Notes: generated by a model from the sequence alone, not told the origin. DNA of 64,000 nt from Pseudanabaena sp. PCC 7367 (GCF_000317065.1 NC_019701.1:1693501-1757500); one strand, 5' to 3'. Positions 1-9,928 are shown, counted from the stretch's first letter. Program-made: numbers and translations.

Positions 1-696
1 ATAATTGCTCTATTTGTGTCCAGTAATTGCCAGCCCAGTTAGTCTGCCACATTTTAGATCAATAGACATGGCTGACTTCCTCATCTTTCCCTGACTTGAG
101 GGTACTTAGCGCAATCGATCGCCTGGGGTTTATTTCAGCCATTAGGCAAGATCGATATCACCTCATAATTGCTCAGTAATTGCTCAGTAATTGCTCAGTA
201 ATTGCTCAGTAATTGCTCAGTAATTGCTCAGTAATTGCTCAGTAATTGCTCAGTAATTGCAACCAAGCATCGCAAAAAGCCTCAGTCAAAAAGAGTCAAA
301 AAGAATAGTTCATAAACTCAGCTCAACCCGATATACTAGGTATATATTTGGGACTAAATTCAATAAATGCTAATCGATTTATGGAACTAGATGGCTCCCG
401 ATCGCCAATGGGAATATGCGATCGCTATGTAATCGCCGTTTAGTTTTAACTAGAATTTAATCCTCAAAATTAAGCATATCCTGATTATCTTTACAGCTAA
501 ATCCCGATCTTTGATCCAGGTTCAATCAAGCTCAAGTCAGGTATCTCATGCCGAGGTATCTGGAGCTGAATCCTTGTCAAGCGATCGCTGCGATTGGTGC
601 TAAACATAATTGTCAGGTGACCTTACTGGGAGAAGGGTTTATTAATGGGTGGCTTGCGATCGGATTATAGCAACGACCTCATATTTAGTAAGGGAC
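1..696. other. Intergenic region upstream of the pentapeptide gene
   Basis: No convincing gene was seen in this AT-rich stretch. Its main content is the 11-bp tandem repeat at 162-259, annotated separately. A TATA-rich stretch near 331-350 could hold a promoter, but no well-spaced -35/-10 pair stands out. Confidence 0.5.
162..259. repeat. 11-bp tandem repeat, 8 perfect copies plus one degenerate copy
   Basis: The unit CTCAGTAATTG repeats eight times without a mismatch from 172 to 259. It is preceded by a shortened copy (CTCATAATTG) at 162-171. The period is close to one helical turn, so all copies lie on the same DNA face. Perfect identity suggests recent expansion by slippage. It lies about 440 bp upstream of the nearest gene and no function is evident. 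Similar 11-bp arrays occur elsewhere in this window. Confidence 0.95.
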
Positions 697-1389
697 ATGA
701 AACTAAAAAATATTGCCACTGGATTGTTGGTTGCAACTAGCCTGACTTTTAGCTTTGGCAGTCAAGCTAAAGCCGAAGACCCAGGCCATCTTCTCTATTT
801 AATGAAGCACCTGGTTTGTGAGCGCTGCGCCCTCGATAATATTGACGTGAGTGATGCCAATCTGGCTGGCGCTTTCCTCAATGGGGTAGACATGCGCGAC
901 AGCAGGTTAAGCGGTGTAAATCTAGCGTTTGCGGAATTGGTGGAAGCTAATTTGAAACGCGCTACCTTAATTGATGCCAACTTGCGTAATGCCTTCATGA
1001 TGGGAATCACGCTTAATGATGCCAGACTCACGGGTGCCAGAATTGATAGCAGCCGACTGAATTATGCCCAACTGGTCGGAGCCGATCTCTCTGCCACCAG
1101 CATGATCAGCACCGATCTCACTAAGGCCGATTTGAGCCGGGCTAATCTCACGGGAGCCAGTATGCGCTTTGCCAAAGCTCCCGGCGCTGACTTTAGCGGA
1201 GCCGATCTCAGCGATGCTAATCTCTATTTTGCCGATCTGCGTGGTGCTGACCTGCGTGGCGCTAATTTAACGGGTGCTGATTTGAGCAAGGCCAAATTGG
1301 CTGGTGCAAAACTGACTGGCGCTAACCTCTGTCGGGCGATCATGCCAGATGGCATTCCTTCGCTGTCTGACTGTGGCCCCGAAGAATAG
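697..1389 (+). CDS. Secreted pentapeptide-repeat protein
   Basis: A 230-aa protein starting MKLKNIATGLLVATS, with a hydrophobic core and an AKA-type cleavage site near residue 26, so export is predicted. After a short CxxC-containing segment (LVCERCALDN) the rest is uninterrupted pentapeptide repeats of the A(D/N)LxG type, about 30 quintets. In this family such repeats fold into a right-handed quadrilateral beta-helix. An in-frame GTG at 649 would add 16 residues ahead of the signal peptide. The ATG at 697, with AAGGG just upstream, is preferred. The family is abundant in cyanobacteria but its biochemical role is generally unknown, and no partner gene is adjacent. It converges on hisC. Confidence 0.85.
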   Translation: MKLKNIATGLLVATSLTFSFGSQAKAEDPGHLLYLMKHLVCERCALDNIDVSDANLAGAFLNGVDMRDSRLSGVNLAFAELVEANLKRATLIDANLRNAFMMGITLNDARLTGARIDSSRLNYAQLVGADLSATSMISTDLTKADLSRANLTGASMRFAKAPGADFSGADLSDANLYFADLRGADLRGANLTGADLSKAKLAGAKLTGANLCRAIMPDGIPSLSDCGPEE

Positions 1390-1788
1390 CGGAATAGCGA
1401 CACCAATCCTTCAATACTTTTAATTAATAATTACTTCGATTACCAGGTATAAGATCGCCAAAGGATCTGAAACCAGATTCTCGATCGCTGATTAGTAATT
1501 AAGAACTTACTGCCGTAGCTGCACAGTTACGGTTTTTTGTTGCTTTTAATTATTCTAAGCCTGCCTTAAGATATAGCAGCCATGGGGATATTTAGGACAT
1601 GATTTACGCAGAGACTATTCCAGTGAACTAGCAAACATATCTACTTTTAGTCCTCATAAACTCTTCAAGTGCTATAGCCTTGGCTATTAGACTTCTTACA
1701 TAAATCATAAATGCTTATTTAAGCGCTGAGATCGTAACTCCCAGGCTACGATATTCGACTTTTGCAAGAGTTCTACTGGCTTGATCTT
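1390..1788. other. Convergent intergenic region (pentapeptide gene / hisC)
   Basis: This spacer separates two convergent genes. It contains the likely terminator at 1513-1538. No further gene was seen. Confidence 0.5.
1513..1538 (+). terminator. Probable intrinsic terminator
   Basis: A short hairpin CCGTA...TACGG is followed directly by six T residues. It lies about 125 nt after the pentapeptide gene stop. The 5-bp stem makes this a moderate candidate. Confidence 0.45.
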
Positions 1789-2859
1789 CTAAAGAGAATT
1801 AAGGCAATCGCCCATTCGTTCAATTAAGCGTTGATTTTGCGATCGAGTGCCCACCGTGATCCGCAAACCACCGCCAGTCTGACGAATTAAAGTTCCTTTT
1901 TGTTTGAGCGCCTGGGCGATCGCTTTGTTATCCTGACCACGGGCATACAAGAAATTGCCAGCACTCGGCCACACCCTTAAACCCAAATTGCTTAATTCCC
2001 GATAGAGGCGATCGCGTTCCTGCCTGATTTCTGGCACTAGTTCCAGGAGTCGATCGCGGTTGTCCATAGCCAACTCTGCCGCAGTATGGGCAATTGTAGG
2101 CAGGTTATAGGGCAGGCGCACTTTTTCTAGGGCTTCAATCAACTCATTGGCCGCAAAGGCATAGCCCACCCGATAGGCCGCCAATCGAAACGCCTTGGAG
2201 AAGGTACGCATAATCAACCAGTTGGGATGCTGGTCTAGCTCGGCTGCCAGGGTGTGACTAGCAAATTCAAAGTAGGCTTCATCAATCACCACCAGGATGT
2301 TGCTGGGCAGCGATCGCACCCAATCTAGTTCCGCTGAGTTGAGAAGATTCCCCGTAGGAGAGTTAGGATGCACCAGGCCGATCGCGGCCACATGATGCTG
2401 TTCGATCGCAGCTTGGGCGGCGGCTAAGTCAATTTGGAAATTTTGGTCATGGCGTGGCACCTTCACCACTGGAATGCCAAGGCTGCGAGCTAAGATGTCG
2501 TACATCGAAAAGGTGGGCTCAGCTACCATGATGCTGCCGCGATGCAGACAGGCCACAACCAAGAGCGATCGAATAATTTCATCGGAGCCACAGCCGATCG
2601 AAATCTGGGACGACGTAATCCCATGCCCCACATAGTTAGCAATTAACTGTTTGAGGTGAGCATATTCGCCATCTGGATAGCGATTGGCTTTAATTTGATC
2701 ACTGGCGATCGTGCCGAGTTGGGACTTAAACCAATCCGGTAGATCGCTAGATACCTCATTAGCATCAATTTTATCAATCTCGGTGGCGGTAATATCAGCC
2801 AGGCTTTCAGCTTTGTAGGCAGAAAGGGTGGCGATGTCGGGGCGCACTAGTTGCTGCAT
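1789..2859 (-). CDS. hisC: Histidinol-phosphate aminotransferase
   Basis: A 356-aa PLP-dependent fold-type I aminotransferase. It converts imidazole acetol phosphate plus glutamate to L-histidinol phosphate in histidine biosynthesis. Visible features are the SIGCGSDEII cofactor-binding segment, HPNSPTGN (substrate and PLP contacts), VIDEAYFEF (the Asp that pairs with the pyridine N), and the Schiff-base lysine in TFSKAFRLAAYRVGYA at about residue 222. The length is normal for HisC. The N-terminus (MQQLVRPDIATLSAY) matches the HisC pattern of an early R-P-x-I/L segment. The gene stands alone with no other his gene nearby, as is usual in cyanobacteria. Overlap with aromatic aminotransferase activity cannot be excluded. 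Confidence 0.92.
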   Translation of the reverse strand: MQQLVRPDIATLSAYKAESLADITATEIDKIDANEVSSDLPDWFKSQLGTIASDQIKANRYPDGEYAHLKQLIANYVGHGITSSQISIGCGSDEIIRSLLVVACLHRGSIMVAEPTFSMYDILARSLGIPVVKVPRHDQNFQIDLAAAQAAIEQHHVAAIGLVHPNSPTGNLLNSAELDWVRSLPSNILVVIDEAYFEFASHTLAAELDQHPNWLIMRTFSKAFRLAAYRVGYAFAANELIEALEKVRLPYNLPTIAHTAAELAMDNRDRLLELVPEIRQERDRLYRELSNLGLRVWPSAGNFLYARGQDNKAIAQALKQKGTLIRQTGGGLRITVGTRSQNQRLIERMGDCLNSL

Positions 2860-3122
2860 TTTGTGCTCTGGTTTAGTTGGTTAAACTGAGAGATTTTTAA
2901 AGATTTTTAGAGACTTAAAACTCATGAAATTCTCGAACCAAAAAATTTGGTAGCCCTGAACGTGTCAGGATATCTGGCTATGGGAGCAAGACTGAATCCA
3001 GCATCCACTCCTAGAAATCCTTACTTTTAGATCAATACCAAAAATTCAAAATCTCAGGCTCTTAAATTATAGGCTTATAGGCTGATGTGCCGATCGCTAA
3101 GCTCTCAACTCAGCCACCTCTA

Positions 3123-3160
3123 CACATATTGAGCATATATTAAACACATATTAAGCATAT
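3123..3160. repeat. Degenerate 11-bp tandem repeat overlapping a stop codon
   Basis: Three consecutive 11-mers (CACATATTGAG, CATATATTAAA, CACATATTAAG) and a partial fourth run into the 3' end of the giant Hsp70-like gene. The array includes its stop codon at 3151-3153. The period matches the other arrays in this window. Confidence 0.7.
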
Positions 3161-6100
3161 TCCCTTGCCACAAACTCAGGGAATACCAACGGCTCCGCCA
3201 GGGTTTGCTGCATATTCGAGACGATCGTTTGCAGGTAGCTATTCAGCAGTTGTAACTTTTGTAAATTGGGTTGATAGGTGCCATCGGTTTGGAACTCAAA
3301 TAGCTGTCCCGCAAATAGTTCTGGCGATAGGGTGGGGTCATTTAAGATTATTTCTTTCTCTGGTTCCTGCCAGGGGAACAAACCAGCCGGTAGCTCACCT
3401 TGCAGAATATTCATGATCCGATCGCGGCAAGCATTGGCATTCACGCCCCGCGCCTGGAGCTGTTGAATCAGGCGATTGTGGCTCACCGGATTACGCAAAT
3501 TAAGCTTGCAAATTTCCTGGAGCAAGAAGTAATCGGAATATTGTTGCCGGGAAATATCAATCAAATGGCGATAGAGCGGCACCAGCGACAAGCCAGCCGC
3601 GTTAGTATATTTAGCCAACCGCTCAACCTGGGCATTCGGCAGCTTTTGCACCAACCAGCGGTTTAAGGATGGTAACAGGGTGGTGTCACCCACCAGCCAG
3701 ACGGAACGAACCTCAGTGGCCGCGATTCCAGAGTTGCTGAGCAGGTTATTTAAGTGGCGATTGATTAATTGAATATAGGGGTGCAACACCTGATTTTCTA
3801 GCTCACGGCGTAACACGGTTAAGGGCAAGTCCTGGACTGTGGTGCTCCATTCTTCCAGATTCTTATCGATCGTGAAGGCCACCTTAAGCTTGGCTGCCGC
3901 TTGCAGAAATTCACGCCCTACCTTGCTGCTGAGTAAATATTGCTGCAAAATAGCCCGCTGTGATGGGGCAGGATCACCTGACTCCGGCAGCGCAAATTGG
4001 GTTAAATCAAATTCTGGCTGGTCAACGGCGGCGATCAATTGCCAGTGGGGGTAGAGTAAATGGGTGACAATATCTTGCTCTAGGGCATTGCCAGCATAAT
4101 CCAGGCCAATGTTCTTAATATAGCTGCGATGTACCTTGCCACCACTGGCTCTGACCAGGCATAAACTGGTGGCAGCCGCACCAGCATCGATCGCTAAGGT
4201 GGATGGAGCCAAATCAGCTTGGGTATGAATCCTGAGCAGCAAAGGCGCGATCGCCCGATCGACCACCATCACCTTCTCTGCCGCATCAACCAATCCCGCA
4301 CTTAAAACCGCCTCGCGCAGATTGAGCCCATAGGTATCTGGCCACCCGGTCGGATGCCCCAAAAGCACCCCATTTAGATGTTGGAGAATATCGCCCAGGT
4401 TTGGCAATAGGCTGTGAATTGCCTCAGCCCTCAGCTTGACCAGCAATTGTTTGAGCGTTCCTTGTACCCACCGCAGCGGTAGCGATTGTTGTTTGCTTTG
4501 TTGCACGATCGGTTGCCAAGCGCTAATACCTCGATAGGGCAGACCGAGCTTTAGTAACGACTTAAAGTGACTGATATGACTCTGGTTCAGGGTTGCTGCC
4601 GTGATGCCAACTGCAATATTAGCCTGGAGCGGGTCAGCATTCTCCTGCGCATCACTACTATGTATCCCCACCGTGGGAATAGTCGGCGTGGCATTACTAG
4701 GATCACCAAAGGAAAGGGGATAAATGCTGCCGCTATTGGCATTCACCAGCGTGGCGCTGAGATGATTGCTGCCAAAATCGATCCCCAAAAACCAGGTATC
4801 TGAAACATCGGTTGGGGTGGGGGTAGGGTTACCGATCGCTGGTAAGACTAAATCTAGCTGCGATCCGGTTAGCTCTGGTGGCTCTGGCTCAACTTCCACT
4901 GCCTCTACGTCAAGGAAATTAGCGGGGCGATCGAAGGTATTTGGATCAGCGTCTGGATCGGTGAATCTGAGATCAGTGGATGCGGAAGTTTGATCGGTTG
5001 CTGAATTAATTTGGAAGTCGGGCAAGTTATAAATAGCTTCATTCCAGGCTGGGTCTTGGCTCAGATCGGCCACATCCGCCTCAGTGGGGGAGAAACCCTG
5101 CCAGGTGTAGTCTTGGGCTTCTTGATCGGCTAGTTCGGTTAACTTCAGTTCTGCCTCACTCAAAACTGGTTCTGGCTCAGCTACATTTTGATCGCTTGAA
5201 GCAATGGGATCACTCAAATCAGTGCCAAAATCTTGATTGAGCCCGGTTTCTAATTCAGCCAAAGCATTTAGCTCTGCATCAAGGGCTAATGCCGGATCAG
5301 ATTCATCTGATTCATTAAACTGGTCAGATTCGCTAGATTCAACCGATTCATCCAATTCATGATTAATAAAACCATGATCGATCGTTTGACCATCTGCTTG
5401 GTTTGATTGATTTGCTAAATCATCGGCAAATTGATTTAATTGCTGATCTTGTTCATCTTCTAAGGATGCATAAAAGTCTTTCTCAGCATCAGGATCAGCA
5501 TTGTCTGAATCGGCTTCATCGAAACGATCGCCATTGTAGCTTTCAATTTCAGTTTCTTGGTCAGTGAGCAAATCCGCAGTTAAGGCACTGAGCATTTCTG
5601 CCGCATCTTCATTCTGCTCCACTTCTGGCAAGCCTTCTAGCACCGTATCCATGTCTGTATCCACATCAAGGCCGTCGATTCCCTGCAAAATGGTATCGAG
5701 TTCTTGATCGACATCAATATTGCGATCGAGTCCCTGGACTAACTCATCTAACTCTCGATTCAGATCTTGTACACCACCACTAGGCTCAGGAGTAGATGTC
5801 TGTGGCGCATTGGCATTAGTGAGCAGATCAAAACTATGATCCTGCTCTTGGGCTAATTGCTCTAGTTCAAATTTCAAATCTTGCTCTAGCCTTGATTCCA
5901 GGTCCGGCAAGTCCGGTAATAGGGGCTCGGTATTGGACTCTAGATTCTCTAAATTAAGATCGCTATCGTTGCTGTAATCACTATTAAATGTTGGCAGTGG
6001 GATCTCGGCATCTAGATCTACGTCAGCCAAGCCCAGTAAATCATCGATCGTGCGATCGGTTATTGCCTCAGCATCATTGAAACTATCAAAACCACTAGAG

Positions 6101-9100
6101 CTTGTTTCTGAATTAAATAACTGATCAGGAAAGGTATTTAAGTTAGCATCTTCCAGCAGATCCGACTCGGAACCAGGGCGATCGGCCTCAGCACTATTAG
6201 CTTTAGTGCCAAACAAAGCCGCCGAGTCATCTACGATCTGGGGGATCTCCGCCGATTGATCTGAGCCTTCTCTGCTATCTAGATTGTCTAGATTGTCTAG
6301 ATTGTCTAGATTGTCTAAGCCAAGATCTAAACCGAGGTCATCTAGTTCATCTAGTTCACTGCGATCGCTTGCTTGGTCTGGCTGCTGGTCGGCTTGATCC
6401 CGGTCAAATAAAACTGCCGCATCATCAATGATCGCCGGAATTTGCGCGAACAGATCGCTGTCTTCGTTGTCACTATCTATCCCAGTACGCTTAAGGCTTT
6501 CATCACTATCCTTAGCCACAAACTCAGTGCCAGCAAATAAATCCTGTGAGTTATCCGTTGTCTCAGCTACATTTTGCTCAGGTTCGTTGCTCTGAGCGAT
6601 CGATTCAGCTTGTTCATCTGCACCACTATCGAATGGGGTATTACGAACCGCCAGATCCAGATTCGCCGCTACGATCGGGTTTACGCCAGTGCCAATATCC
6701 AGGCTTTCCAAGTCTTGATCCAGTTCTGCTAGCAGGATTTCATCTTCAGTCAGGCTCACTGACCGTTGCTCCTCTGTCTCTTCTGGCAGCAGAATTAATG
6801 ATTCATCTAACTTCTCTGCATCATCTTCTGCCTCTAGGTAGGCAATCTGGGCATTATCTGCCTCCGACTCCAATGTTTCCACTGCCTCTACTAGGATCAC
6901 ATCTGGCGCATCTGGCTCCAGGCGATCGCTATCGTCCTCACTGGTTAGCCAGGACATAAAATCTGGATCGGGGGTAGGTGCAGCACTAGAGCGATCGATT
7001 GGTTGATCGCTGCGATTCTCTTGGCTAATTTGCTCTGGCTGAGAACCACTAATGCCAAACTTGTCACCAAAATCTTTACTAAAGCTATCTTCCGAACCAG
7101 TTGCCACATCGCCGACAGACTGTTCTGATTGATCTGGTTGATCCCGCTGCTCTAGCCAGGCTAGCAAATCTGGATCTTCATCGAGCAAGTCTGTATTGCT
7201 AGCACTCAAGCCCGATTGCAAATTCAAATTATCCCGATCGCTTAGAGCGCTGGGAGCATCTAGATCGCCTAGCTCACTTAGATCACCTAGCTCAGGAACA
7301 TTAGTTTGCAAATTTTCTACTTCAGATGCCGACAATTTATCGGCGCTGCTTTCTAACCAGGACATCAAATCATCTGATCCAGCAGGGGATTCAACCGCTT
7401 GGCTCACATCGCTGGCGATCGACTCATTAGGATCTGGCTCCGTAAACGCTGCAATCTGAGTATCTGCATCAGGGTCAAAATCCTGGGCATTGATTTGACT
7501 AGCTAGAATTTGAGGCTCGGCAATTTCGGTATCAATATCATCATCTATATTTGTAGCTATATTCGTATCTGTGCCTGTGGTTAGGCCGCTGCCTGAGTAA
7601 CTATCCTCTGCGTTTACCTGCTCAGATAGCTGATTAGCAAAATCATCAAGCTCAACCTCAATTGAACCGCTTTGCAAGTCCTCGATGAAATCGCCAAAAC
7701 TATCATCTTGAGACCGTTGATCTTGAACACCAGTAATGTTGATGTCATCTGTGGCTGCCCCCTGATCGAGGTCTAAATCAGAGCTACTATCGATCGCTGC
7801 ATCATTACCCTCTGGTTGGTGCGATTGCAGGGAACGGTTATAAAAATTATCGATTAGACTATCAAGATTTTCCTGGCTTAGATCGGCACTAAATTTAGAC
7901 TCACTGGTTGCACTTTCAGTTAGCTCGATCGCCTTGTTTACATCAGCTTGAACCGAGGCGGAATCAAGATCTGGTTCATTAATATCCCCATTAATATCAT
8001 TGATATCGCTAACGGGCTCGGCATAGTCTGGCTCGAAACCTGCCAGGGGTTCTAGCTGATCCTGATCCGACGTAGCAATATTATCAACTTGGTCGTTAAG
8101 TTGGGCATTTAGCTCTAGACCAGATTGATTGACATTGTTGAGCCCAATCAGGTTGCTAAGATCATCTAGGCCATCCAAATCAGTCGAATCATCTAGATCA
8201 CCAGGTAGGTCAGTATCGGCTAGATTTACATCTGGATTGGCGCTGGAGGCAGGCAAATCTAAGCCAATATTAAGCTCTGCCAGGGTGCTACCAATATCAT
8301 TGCCAAATGCGGTACTAGTCTCAAATTCGATCGTTTGCTCAGCTTGTTCAGTTTGTTCAAACTGCTCCGCCGAGTCAGATGACACAGCAGGATCAGCAAT
8401 ATCAGCACCAAGACCAAGGTTGGCACTGCGATTTAGGGGGAAATTAACCAGATTGGATTCGATCGCTGCATCTGGATCGCTATCATTACTGAGCAGACTA
8501 TCGATTGTTACTTGGTCAAACTCAGGATCATCTAAATTTAGATCAATATCAATATCTTCATCTATATCTGTATCTGTGGTGCTTGTTTGGGCATCGGTTG
8601 TGGTGTAATTATCCTGATCATTACCCTGACTGGAAGCCTGATTTGAGTCTTGATTACTTGCCGACCCAGAGCGCGATTGAGGTGGCATATTTTGGACTTC
8701 GTTACCCATCCGATCGACCAGGGCTTGTAATAACATTTCGCCGCGCTGTTCTGCCTCCTGCATCTGATCGAGTTGCTCTTGCAAAGAACTACGATAGCCC
8801 TGAATATTATTTTCCAAGGACTTGAGGGTGGCATGGAACATTGCGTCCAGATTCAGCAAGAACTGATCCGATCGTTGCTTTACTTCCTCCACCATGGCCT
8901 CTTGATTAGGCCGCTGATTGGGTAGCTCCACCAGATCAGGCGTTGTGGCAGGCTCTGGCTGAATATTCTGGATCGCCTGACTTACTTCATTGGTAATCTG
9001 GGACAGCAGTTGCTGATTAGAGGTTTGAATATAGCTAACAAACTCCTGCTCTTGCTGTTTGTGGCGATCGAGCAGTTGATCAAGTTGCGATTGATATTTG

Positions 9101-9786
9101 TTTTCTAGTTTGGCAATTTCTTCATAGAGCAATTGCTGCTGTTGCTGCTCGACCTCAAAGGGGGAAACATCGGGCGAGTCGGGTTGATTGGTCTCCACAA
9201 TGCCGCGTAAATTGGCCGTCACTTCGGCGATCATCAACGCCCGCTCCACTGGCAGGGTTCGCTCCAGTACCTGCTGAACCGTTTGTTGGACTGCCTGTTC
9301 GACCACGGGGGCAAGCTGTTCTTTGAGCTGAGCCAGATCCGCGGGCGGGGTTGCTGCGTTTTTCTGCGCCATGTTGGGTGTTTCCTTGATCCAGTTCGAT
9401 TCCGCCGCCGACAGAATTGACTGATATTTGCTGAGATCTTGTTTGGCGGTGGGGCGATCGCCAAGCGCATTTTTAGCAGCCGATTTAGGAGCTTGAAAAG
9501 ACTTAGAAGCGGGGGCTTGGGTTGAACTAGATGAACTTGACTCAGTCAGGGAAAATTTGGTGGAGCCTGGATTTTGCATCTGCGCGATTAATTGATTGCA
9601 ATCTTGCTCGATCGCCTGGATATCATCGGTATCTTGCAAATTGGCCAACCGCGATCGCAACTGTTTGAGCTGCTCCCGTTGTTGGATTTCTTCCTGGGGG
9701 AAACCCCTGGCCGCCGAACCCAATGGCCTGGCCAGCAAATGATTAATCTGCTGTACTAGTTGATCGCGGATCTGGCTGTTCGACAT
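3151..9786 (-). CDS. Giant protein: coiled coil, long acidic disordered region, C-terminal Hsp70-like domain
   Basis: A 2211-aa protein. Residues 1-75 are a conserved-looking helical start (MSNSQIRDQLVQQINHLLAR). About 150-365 is Gln/Glu-rich heptad sequence, a likely coiled coil. About 370-1650 is extremely rich in D, E, S, N and Q with short recurring motifs, so disorder is predicted. About 1663-2211 is an actin/Hsp70 ATPase-like domain, with phosphate-1 (WFLGIDFGSNHLSATLV), phosphate-2 (TLAIDAGAAATSLCLV) and adenosine-type (RSVWLVGDTTLLPSLN) segments. No signal peptide or membrane helix is seen, so it is probably cytoplasmic. A good Shine-Dalgarno (AGGGGG) precedes the ATG. Unlike DnaK there is no recognisable substrate-binding domain. 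The function is unknown. A scaffold with a nucleotide-dependent switch is only a guess. Confidence 0.85.
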   Translation of the reverse strand: MSNSQIRDQLVQQINHLLARPLGSAARGFPQEEIQQREQLKQLRSRLANLQDTDDIQAIEQDCNQLIAQMQNPGSTKFSLTESSSSSSTQAPASKSFQAPKSAAKNALGDRPTAKQDLSKYQSILSAAESNWIKETPNMAQKNAATPPADLAQLKEQLAPVVEQAVQQTVQQVLERTLPVERALMIAEVTANLRGIVETNQPDSPDVSPFEVEQQQQQLLYEEIAKLENKYQSQLDQLLDRHKQQEQEFVSYIQTSNQQLLSQITNEVSQAIQNIQPEPATTPDLVELPNQRPNQEAMVEEVKQRSDQFLLNLDAMFHATLKSLENNIQGYRSSLQEQLDQMQEAEQRGEMLLQALVDRMGNEVQNMPPQSRSGSASNQDSNQASSQGNDQDNYTTTDAQTSTTDTDIDEDIDIDLNLDDPEFDQVTIDSLLSNDSDPDAAIESNLVNFPLNRSANLGLGADIADPAVSSDSAEQFEQTEQAEQTIEFETSTAFGNDIGSTLAELNIGLDLPASSANPDVNLADTDLPGDLDDSTDLDGLDDLSNLIGLNNVNQSGLELNAQLNDQVDNIATSDQDQLEPLAGFEPDYAEPVSDINDINGDINEPDLDSASVQADVNKAIELTESATSESKFSADLSQENLDSLIDNFYNRSLQSHQPEGNDAAIDSSSDLDLDQGAATDDINITGVQDQRSQDDSFGDFIEDLQSGSIEVELDDFANQLSEQVNAEDSYSGSGLTTGTDTNIATNIDDDIDTEIAEPQILASQINAQDFDPDADTQIAAFTEPDPNESIASDVSQAVESPAGSDDLMSWLESSADKLSASEVENLQTNVPELGDLSELGDLDAPSALSDRDNLNLQSGLSASNTDLLDEDPDLLAWLEQRDQPDQSEQSVGDVATGSEDSFSKDFGDKFGISGSQPEQISQENRSDQPIDRSSAAPTPDPDFMSWLTSEDDSDRLEPDAPDVILVEAVETLESEADNAQIAYLEAEDDAEKLDESLILLPEETEEQRSVSLTEDEILLAELDQDLESLDIGTGVNPIVAANLDLAVRNTPFDSGADEQAESIAQSNEPEQNVAETTDNSQDLFAGTEFVAKDSDESLKRTGIDSDNEDSDLFAQIPAIIDDAAVLFDRDQADQQPDQASDRSELDELDDLGLDLGLDNLDNLDNLDNLDSREGSDQSAEIPQIVDDSAALFGTKANSAEADRPGSESDLLEDANLNTFPDQLFNSETSSSGFDSFNDAEAITDRTIDDLLGLADVDLDAEIPLPTFNSDYSNDSDLNLENLESNTEPLLPDLPDLESRLEQDLKFELEQLAQEQDHSFDLLTNANAPQTSTPEPSGGVQDLNRELDELVQGLDRNIDVDQELDTILQGIDGLDVDTDMDTVLEGLPEVEQNEDAAEMLSALTADLLTDQETEIESYNGDRFDEADSDNADPDAEKDFYASLEDEQDQQLNQFADDLANQSNQADGQTIDHGFINHELDESVESSESDQFNESDESDPALALDAELNALAELETGLNQDFGTDLSDPIASSDQNVAEPEPVLSEAELKLTELADQEAQDYTWQGFSPTEADVADLSQDPAWNEAIYNLPDFQINSATDQTSASTDLRFTDPDADPNTFDRPANFLDVEAVEVEPEPPELTGSQLDLVLPAIGNPTPTPTDVSDTWFLGIDFGSNHLSATLVNANSGSIYPLSFGDPSNATPTIPTVGIHSSDAQENADPLQANIAVGITAATLNQSHISHFKSLLKLGLPYRGISAWQPIVQQSKQQSLPLRWVQGTLKQLLVKLRAEAIHSLLPNLGDILQHLNGVLLGHPTGWPDTYGLNLREAVLSAGLVDAAEKVMVVDRAIAPLLLRIHTQADLAPSTLAIDAGAAATSLCLVRASGGKVHRSYIKNIGLDYAGNALEQDIVTHLLYPHWQLIAAVDQPEFDLTQFALPESGDPAPSQRAILQQYLLSSKVGREFLQAAAKLKVAFTIDKNLEEWSTTVQDLPLTVLRRELENQVLHPYIQLINRHLNNLLSNSGIAATEVRSVWLVGDTTLLPSLNRWLVQKLPNAQVERLAKYTNAAGLSLVPLYRHLIDISRQQYSDYFLLQEICKLNLRNPVSHNRLIQQLQARGVNANACRDRIMNILQGELPAGLFPWQEPEKEIILNDPTLSPELFAGQLFEFQTDGTYQPNLQKLQLLNSYLQTIVSNMQQTLAEPLVFPEFVAREYA
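6282..6317. repeat. 9-bp coding tandem repeat (four copies)
   Basis: Four perfect copies of GATTGTCTA in the giant gene encode a run of LDN triplets on the minus strand. The unit is a multiple of three, so copy-number change keeps the frame. This suggests the acidic linker grows and shrinks by slippage. Confidence 0.9.
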
Positions 9787-9857
9787 GATGCCCCCTGAAT
9801 ATAGATCGGCTCAACAGAAATAAACTAGTCCCTCGGTGAAAAGTTATAGTCTTATTT

Positions 9858-9886
9858 TTGTCAATAGACAATATGTTTGCTATGAT
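9858..9886 (+). promoter_or_regulatory. Sigma70-type promoter for the small secreted protein
   Basis: TTGTCA (9858-9863) and TATGAT (9881-9886) are separated by exactly 17 bp. Each is one base from the sigma70 consensus. Predicted transcription starts near 9893, about 35 nt before the preferred ATG at 9929. It also explains why the longer GTG start at 9836, upstream of the promoter, is unlikely. Confidence 0.6.
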
Positions 9887-9928
9887 TTGCGCTATTTTGA
9901 GGCAAACATTTGTATTAGGTGTGAGAGC

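Noticed and set aside
162..259. CRISPR array
   Set aside because: The repeats are only 11 bp and directly adjacent with no spacers, so this is a simple tandem repeat. No CRISPR array or cas gene was seen in the window.
649..696. GTG start for the pentapeptide protein
   Set aside because: It would place 16 residues ahead of a standard signal peptide. The ATG at 697 has a purine-rich site and the expected N-terminus.
8129..8608. 159-aa Ser/Arg-rich ORF opposite the giant gene
   Set aside because: It is a shadow of the Asp/Ser-rich repeats on the other strand; low-complexity composition with no start signal.
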